From NCBI GenBank assembly GCA_947452785.1, contig CANGDZ010000040.1:1-33990 (forward strand): a stretch of 33,990 bases of DNA, read 5' to 3'. This DNA is from Comamonadaceae bacterium (GTDB taxonomy: Bacteria > Pseudomonadota > Gammaproteobacteria > Burkholderiales > Burkholderiaceae_C). The position numbers were made by a program, and so were the translations under genes. Shown piece by piece: positions 33,704-33,990 of this stretch. Numbering within the stretch: the stretch's first letter is position 1; the number at the start of each line of letters is the position of its first letter. The notes beneath the pieces are model-generated. The model was not told where the DNA came from. It saw nothing but the letters and a program-made list of their open reading frames with translations, and did no database searches.

Positions 33704-33990
33704 ATGCTCAGCGGATATCGACTCATGTGGGTGCTGGTGTTGTTTGATCTGCCGGTAGTGCAAGCTGCCGAGCGTGCAGCGGCTACGCAATTCAGATTGA
33801 GTTTGCTCGATATGGGCTTTGCACGCGCTCAGCTCAGCGTTTACATGCGCTTTTGCACCAGCTACACACAAGTGCAAACCTATTGCCAAAGGGTGGAATC
33901 GGCCTTGCCCAAAGGAGGGCAGGTCAATATTTTGCAAATGACCGATAAACAGTACGAACGCATCATCAGTTTTCACGGCAGGCGCAAAGA
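33704..33990 (+). CDS. cas2: CRISPR-associated endonuclease Cas2, 3' end outside the window
   Basis: The reading frame from 33704 stays open to the window end (95 codons). It begins MLSGYRLMWVLVLFDLPVV, the type II Cas2 start, with the conserved aspartate D15 after the first beta strand. MGFARAQLSVYMRFC and GGQVNILQMTDKQYERI also match type II Cas2 proteins, which bridge the two Cas1 dimers during spacer integration. GAGG (33696-33699) overlaps the cas1 stop and serves as ribosome-binding site. About 10-15 residues and the stop codon are missing on the right, where the CRISPR array should follow. Confidence 0.9.
   Translation, partial: MLSGYRLMWVLVLFDLPVVQAAERAAATQFRLSLLDMGFARAQLSVYMRFCTSYTQVQTYCQRVESALPKGGQVNILQMTDKQYERIISFHGRRK

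Overview
The window is about 34 kb of a high-GC chromosome whose gene families and gene order point to a betaproteobacterium of the order Burkholderiales, most likely the family Comamonadaceae. This rests on recognising MinCDE, DUF2189/DUF2788, a fused indolepyruvate oxidoreductase, a YhdP/GlnE divergent pair and a type II-C Cas9 by eye; no database search was possible. Almost all of it is ordinary housekeeping and catabolic gene space. The accessory parts are the two ends.

Left end (1-3570): the first 170 bases look like the 5' end of a group II intron on the minus strand, cut by the window edge and lying next to a palindromic terminator. An FNR-type palindrome then precedes two small membrane-protein genes (DUF2189, DUF2788). 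The 277-base gap in front of minC holds three good DnaA boxes, a GC-rich spacer, a GAT-triplet run matching the DnaA-trio pattern and an AT-rich stretch, so it looks like an origin-unwinding module or a DnaA-controlled promoter. minC-minD-minE follows and ends in a bidirectional terminator.

Middle (3584-28896): a fused indolepyruvate:ferredoxin oxidoreductase and a gamma-glutamyltransferase-family protein lie on the minus strand. A complete five-gene branched-chain-amino-acid-type ABC importer (binding protein, two permeases, two ATPases) lies on the plus strand. Next come mltA, a 55-residue single-span membrane protein whose start codon overlaps that of mltA back to back, a FixJ-type response regulator with its PAS histidine kinase, a very large YhdP/AsmA-like protein divergent from glnE, and an RND efflux adaptor and pump pair.

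Right end (28897-33990): a type II-C CRISPR-Cas locus. A putative tracrRNA is encoded on the minus strand between the RND gene and cas9. The compact plus-strand operon reads cas9, a RelE/ParE-like addiction toxin, its HTH antitoxin, cas1, then cas2, which is cut by the window end. Intergenic gaps are only 8, 4, 8 and 6 bases. The CRISPR array is not in the window and presumably lies beyond cas2. The protein toxin-antitoxin pair inside the cas operon, with ribosome-binding sites suggesting translational coupling from cas9 to toxin and from antitoxin to cas1, is the most unusual feature.
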